From Pseudochelatococcus lubricantis (GTDB lineage Bacteria > Pseudomonadota > Alphaproteobacteria > Rhizobiales > Beijerinckiaceae), in contig NZ_JAASQI010000001.1 of assembly GCF_011762225.1 (NCBI RefSeq), positions 1-64,000 on the forward strand: a DNA stretch of 64,000 nucleotides, read 5' to 3'. Below, piece after piece: positions 60,529 to 64,000 of this stretch. Positions within the stretch are counted from its first letter, which is position 1. Each line of letters starts with the position of its first letter. The position numbers and the translations under genes are program-made. Below the pieces are notes generated by a model. It saw only the letters and a program-made list of their open reading frames with translations. It had not been told where the DNA came from and did no database searches.

Positions 60529-61200
60529 ATGCCCAACACCAAACCCAAAACCAGTCCGGGTCCGCGCGGATTATCCAGAAAGGTCCTCGCGGAAGCCGCC
60601 ATCGAGCTTATGGAGGCCGCCGGCGAGGCGGGCTTCACCCTGCGCAAGCTCGGCGCGCGGGTCGGGTGCGACCCGATGTCGATCCTTTACCATTTCAAGT
60701 CCAAGGAAGGCCTGTTCCGCGCCATGGCCGACCAGCTGGAAGCCCAGATCCGCCCCGCGCCGGAGGACCAGCCGTGGCGCGGGCGGCTGCGCCACCTCGC
60801 CGACCAGTACCGCAGCCTCGCGCTTCGCTTCCCGCACAGTTTCCGGCTGATGCAACGCTTCCCGCACACCGGCATCGCCGACTACGGGCACGTGGAGATG
60901 GTACACCGCGCCCTGAAGGAGGCCGGCATCGCCGACCGCGACATCCCGGGCATCTGCCTCGGCTGGTACACCTGCATCACCGGCCTTGCGATGGGCGAGG
61001 TCGGCGGGCTGATCCGCCCCGCGACCGACGAGGACGCCCTGGAGATCGACCAGCTTCCCGACGCTTCGTATCCGCTGCTGAAGCGGCTCCTGCCGCGCTA
61101 TCGCGACCTCGCGCCGAACGCGGTTCACGCCCTCACCATCGAACTGCTGCTCGACGGGATCGTGGTGCATGCCGCCGCCTCCAGCGATGCGGGGGCGTGA
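60529..61200 (+). CDS. TetR/AcrR-family transcriptional regulator
   Basis: The 223-aa protein has a TetR N-terminal HTH (RKVLAEAAIELMEAAGEAGF, TLRKLGARVGCDPMSILYHF, KSKEGLFRAMADQLE). An all-helical ligand domain ends with ELLLDGIVVHAA. It is divergent from the aldehyde dehydrogenase gene, with 206 bp between them, and probably represses it. ATG 60529 (MPNTKPKTS) was chosen over the upstream 60496, which adds only Arg. Convergent with the sigma-54 activator gene (18-bp gap). Confidence 0.83.
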   Translation: MPNTKPKTSPGPRGLSRKVLAEAAIELMEAAGEAGFTLRKLGARVGCDPMSILYHFKSKEGLFRAMADQLEAQIRPAPEDQPWRGRLRHLADQYRSLALRFPHSFRLMQRFPHTGIADYGHVEMVHRALKEAGIADRDIPGICLGWYTCITGLAMGEVGGLIRPATDEDALEIDQLPDASYPLLKRLLPRYRDLAPNAVHALTIELLLDGIVVHAAASSDAGA

Positions 61201-61217
61201 GGCGCCGGCGCATTTGT

Positions 61218-63182
61218 TCAGTGGTCGCGCCGGAAGCCGTATTTTTCGAGCTTGGCGTAGAGTGTCGAACGCGCGATGCCGAGCCGCCTCGCGGTGAGCG
61301 AAATGTTGCCGCCCGTCTGCGCCAGTTCACGCTCGATCACCGCGCGTTGCGCCGCGCTCCATTGCTGGAGGCGGTCCTCGGCCGTGCCCGGCGCGGGATC
61401 CTCCCACTGCCCCGCAACCTCGCCGCCGACGACGGCGCGGACGATTTCGCCGGGCACCTCCCGCATCGTCAGATGCGCGCTGCCGAGAACGACCATGCTC
61501 TCGATCACGTTGCGAAGCTCACGCACGTTTCCCGGCCACGGATAGCGCCGGAAGACGTCCGCCACCTCGTGGTCGAGCGTCGGCATCGGCAGGCCCATGG
61601 CGCGCGCGCTCCTGTGCAGCAGGTGGCCGGCGATGAGCAGCACATCGTCGCCACGCTCGCGCAGCGGGGGGATGGCAAGCCGCAATGTCGCGATCCGGTA
61701 GTAGAGGTCGCGCCGGAAATTGCCGCACGCAACCTCGGACAGCAGGTCCCGGTTCGTCATGGACACGAGACGCACATTCACCGACCGGCCGATGTTCGAG
61801 CCCACCCGATAGACGACGCCGTCCTCCAGCACCCGCAGCAGGTAGGGCTGCAGGCTCGCCGGCATCTCGCCGACCTCGTCCAGACACAGGGTGCCGCCGT
61901 CGGCCGCCTCCATGCGGCCCGCTCGCCCGTGGTCGTCCGCGCCGGTGAAGGCGCCCTTCTCGTAGCCGAAGATTTCGCTGGCGATGAGATCGCGCGACAT
62001 GCCGCCACAGTTCATCGGGATGAACGGCGCGCCCTCCGCGCTGCCAAGCATATGCAGCGCGCGGGCGAAAAGCTCCTTGCCGACGCCCGTCTCCCCTTCG
62101 ATCAGCACCGGCGCGCGGCTCGCCGCCATGCGCCGGACACGCTCGAACGTCTCGCGCATGATCGCGCTTTCGCCCAGAATATCATCGAGAGCGACGGCTT
62201 CGCCTGCCTGCGGCCGCGCCACCACCGGGCGGGGCCTGCGCCGGGAGGGAAATGTCAGCACGGCGCCGATCTGGCCGTCCCCTGCGTCATCGCGTTGCGC
62301 CTGCCGCCGCGCGGCATCGATGATCTCGACCTCGGCGCTGGGCAGGCTTCCCCGCACCAGAGGCCGCCACAGGTCGAGGGGCACGCCGCGCAGGGGCTCG
62401 ATCGACCGGCCGACGACCATGCCCGGATGATCGCGGGAGAGCGCCGCGAGCGCGGCGTCCGTCGCATGGATGATGGCGCCGCGGTTGTCCAACACCACGA
62501 TCTCGTCGTTCTGCCAGCGCGAGCGGCGCGACAGGAAAACCCGCAGCAGTTCCTCCCGTGTATCCTGCACGTTCTGCAGCAGGAGCGCCTCGATCTGCTG
62601 GCTGACGGAAACGGCGAGCGCGAGGCTTTGCGGATTGAACGTCCTGGCCGGCCCGGAGATATCGATGATGCCGAGCATCTCCTGGTCTATGGGGTGCCTG
62701 ACGGGGCTCGCCGCGCAGGTCCAGCGTTGCACATCCTCGCAATAATGCTCGGCGGCGTGGATCTGGACGGGGCGCTTCATCGCGATGGCGGTGCCGATGG
62801 CGTTGGTGCCGATATCATCCTCCGCCCAGCGCCCACCGCGTTCGAGATGGACGTCGCGCCCTGAATCGATGACGCGCGGATCGCCCCTCGTCTCGATGAT
62901 GAGGCCGCCGGGATCGGTGAGGATGATCATCGAATTCGCCTCGGCCAGAAAATCGGCCGTGCGCGCCAGCGCGCCGCGGGCGGCGTTCAGAAGGATGCGG
63001 TTCTCGTGCCTGCGGCGGTAAAGCTCCGGCTCCGGCAGCTTCGGGGCATTGCGACGGCGCGCGATGCTCGTATAGCCGCGCGAGCGAACCCAGGATGCCG
63101 CAATGTCTTGCCGGAAATCCGACGGCACCCGGCCATCGGCCACGAACGTCTCCCACGCCTGACGAATCTCGCGTTCGTTCAC
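61218..63182 (-). CDS. acxR: Sigma-54-dependent activator, AcoR/AcxR type
   Basis: The 654-aa protein has a GAF-containing N-terminal sensing region (about residues 60-230, DDIGTNAIGTAIAMKRPVQI) and a central AAA+ domain with Walker A LIEGETGVGKELFA near 370. The sigma-54 contact loop GYEKGAFTGADDHG, Walker B GGTLCLDEVGEM and the arginine-finger segment RRDLYYRIATL follow, then a Fis-type HTH (GGNISLTARRLGIARSTLYA). This is the AcoR architecture, and it is divergent from an acetone carboxylase gene that has a -24/-12 promoter, matching the acxR arrangement of acetone-using bacteria. It should respond to acetone or a related ketone. Confidence 0.85.
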   Translation of the reverse strand: MNEREIRQAWETFVADGRVPSDFRQDIAASWVRSRGYTSIARRRNAPKLPEPELYRRRHENRILLNAARGALARTADFLAEANSMIILTDPGGLIIETRGDPRVIDSGRDVHLERGGRWAEDDIGTNAIGTAIAMKRPVQIHAAEHYCEDVQRWTCAASPVRHPIDQEMLGIIDISGPARTFNPQSLALAVSVSQQIEALLLQNVQDTREELLRVFLSRRSRWQNDEIVVLDNRGAIIHATDAALAALSRDHPGMVVGRSIEPLRGVPLDLWRPLVRGSLPSAEVEIIDAARRQAQRDDAGDGQIGAVLTFPSRRRPRPVVARPQAGEAVALDDILGESAIMRETFERVRRMAASRAPVLIEGETGVGKELFARALHMLGSAEGAPFIPMNCGGMSRDLIASEIFGYEKGAFTGADDHGRAGRMEAADGGTLCLDEVGEMPASLQPYLLRVLEDGVVYRVGSNIGRSVNVRLVSMTNRDLLSEVACGNFRRDLYYRIATLRLAIPPLRERGDDVLLIAGHLLHRSARAMGLPMPTLDHEVADVFRRYPWPGNVRELRNVIESMVVLGSAHLTMREVPGEIVRAVVGGEVAGQWEDPAPGTAEDRLQQWSAAQRAVIERELAQTGGNISLTARRLGIARSTLYAKLEKYGFRRDH

Positions 63183-63451
63183 AGCAGTTCCCTTCCCGTC
63201 GTGCCATGCCGCGTGTGAAGGAACGCCGCATCTGCAATGGCACAGGCATCAGGAGGAAAGGTGCAGACAGGCGTATCGGCCTGCCCGACGGTCGGCGCGA
63301 TGCCCCAGGTCTGTCAACCGTCCACGTTTCCCCATCCCGTTGCGCTTCTGTAAGGCCGGCGCAACTGGGTCACGTAGCATAACCGTGTTTGACGGCATTT
63401 GCCAATATGTCTTCCGCTGACGTTCTCACGCAACAATATATTGATTTACCC

Positions 63452-63521
63452 TGTTCGAAATCCGGACAGGCCATTGTCCGATAGCTGTCGGACACGACAC
63501 CGCCACGACAGCGGCCGGACA
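63452..63521 (+). promoter_or_regulatory. Upstream activator sites for the AcxR-type regulator
   Basis: The perfect dyad TGTCCGA-TAGCTG-TCGGACA (63475-63494; 6-bp spacer) is flanked by an imperfect copy, TGTTCGAAATCCGGACA (63452-63468), and a further half-site CGGACA (63516-63521). They lie about 60-130 bp upstream of the -24/-12 promoter, the usual place for enhancer-binding proteins. Confidence 0.65.
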
Positions 63522-63578
63522 CGCGCCGTTTCCCGAATTACCGTGCAATGGCAAGGCATTTCGCCGCCAGGGCACCAC

Positions 63579-63594
63579 TGGCACGCCCCTTGCT
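63579..63594 (+). promoter_or_regulatory. Sigma-54 (-24/-12) promoter of the acetone carboxylase genes
   Basis: TGGCACGCCCCTTGCT fits the TGGCAC-N5-TTGCW consensus exactly. Transcription should start about 12 bp past the GC of the -12 element, near 63605, giving a 60-nt leader before the ATG at 63666. Confidence 0.85.
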
Positions 63595-63665
63595 CCATCA
63601 CAGGCGGACCGGTCGACAAGCGGACCGGCTTCGCAAAAAACCACGGACCAAGGGGAGGTAACTTC

Positions 63666-64000
63666 ATGAATGTCCATAACAAGGACGTGCCAGCCCGTAA
63701 CGTGCAGGTGCTCGGCATCGACGCCGGCGGCACGATGACGGACACGTTCTTCGTCGACGCGGACGGCGACTTCGTCGTCGGCAAGGCGCAGAGCACGCCG
63801 CAGAACGAGGCCATAGGCCTCATCAACTCCAGCGTCGACGGCCTCGCGGCCTGGGGCATCTCCCTCGACGACGCGCTGAAGCAATTGCAGACCGGCGTCT
63901 ATTCCGGCACCGCCATGCTCAACCGCGTGGTGCAGCGCAAGGGCCTGAAATGCGGCCTCATCGTCAACCAGGGCCTTGAGGACTTTCACCGCATGGGCCG
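63666..64000 (+). CDS. acxA: Acetone carboxylase beta subunit (HyuA-type), 5' part only
   Basis: The 111 visible residues begin MNVHNKDVPARNVQVLGIDA and GGTMTDTFFVDADGDFVVGK, followed by LKQLQTGVYSGTAMLNRVVQ and RKGLKCGLIVNQGLEDFHRM. They match the acetone carboxylase beta subunit closely and differ from the general HyuA at 40394. The ATPase start GGTMTDTFFVD binds phosphate. The enzyme carboxylates acetone to acetoacetate, with alpha and gamma subunits expected downstream. GGGGAGG precedes ATG 63666. The gene continues past the window end. Confidence 0.88.
   Translation, partial: MNVHNKDVPARNVQVLGIDAGGTMTDTFFVDADGDFVVGKAQSTPQNEAIGLINSSVDGLAAWGISLDDALKQLQTGVYSGTAMLNRVVQRKGLKCGLIVNQGLEDFHRMG

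Noticed and set aside
60666-62864. 732-codon plus-strand open frame over the tetR and acxR-like genes
   Set aside because: It spans two convergent real genes and has no recognisable domain.
1-64000. CRISPR arrays
   Set aside because: No regularly spaced direct repeats were seen; the longest repeats are inverted and unique or part of leaders.

Overview
The window is high-GC DNA from an alphaproteobacterium, most likely a member of the Rhizobiales/Hyphomicrobiales. This rests on gene content: an RPA-type replication initiator, a QseC/QseM/FseA-type mobile-element regulator set, a short IF-1 paralogue, a cold-shock gene, a tRNA-Gly with encoded CCA and an acetone carboxylase locus. I cannot name the genus from the sequence alone.

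Region 1 (about 1-32,000) is one side of an integrative and conjugative element or related plasmid. On the minus strand it carries repA (cut by the window edge), an excisionase-like HTH gene, a two-ORF FseA-like activator joined by a probable +1 frameshift, the antiactivator QseM and the repressor QseC. A maintenance block follows: DUF736, small membrane proteins, a DUF2493 protein, a TOPRIM protein, a 1449-aa strawberry-notch methylase-helicase, small conserved proteins, a ParB-like protein and the ArdC-like antirestriction protein. Three of these transcription units share a conserved, probably structured 5' leader. Inserted cargo includes an Mrr-like nuclease (5.2 kb), an IS1182-family element (17.7-19.2 kb), a nitric-oxide detoxification operon (NsrR, group III truncated haemoglobin, DUF1971, membrane protein, quinol NO reductase), an AbiEi/AbiEii toxin-antitoxin pair, and a two-gene putative defence system built round a 1643-aa NERD, tandem-kinase and superfamily 1 helicase protein.

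Region 2 (about 32,700-36,600) looks like ordinary chromosomal backbone: cold-shock protein, IF-1, TerB-like protein, GNAT, hydroxyacid dehydrogenase and tRNA-Gly(GCC) with its terminator. Downstream of the tRNA (36.7-38.9 kb) is a small AT-richer islet with two unknown proteins, an Mrr-like nuclease and an XRE regulator.

Region 3 (39.3-50.8 kb) is a compact catabolic operon. It holds a polyamine-type binding protein, hydantoinase/oxoprolinase A and B subunits, an Old Yellow Enzyme, a DadA/PuuB-like amine oxidase, an ABC ATPase, two permeases and a LysR regulator. It appears to import and open a nitrogenous, probably cyclic, compound that I cannot identify.

Region 4 (51-64 kb) has a haloperoxidase-like hydrolase with a divergent MarR/OhrR-like regulator, a FepA-type catecholate receptor, a beta-keto acid cleavage enzyme, nitronate monooxygenase, a cation efflux protein, an aldehyde dehydrogenase with a divergent TetR gene, and an AcoR/AcxR-type sigma-54 activator facing the start of an acetone carboxylase beta-subunit gene. 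A near-perfect -24/-12 promoter and upstream dyads lie between the last two.
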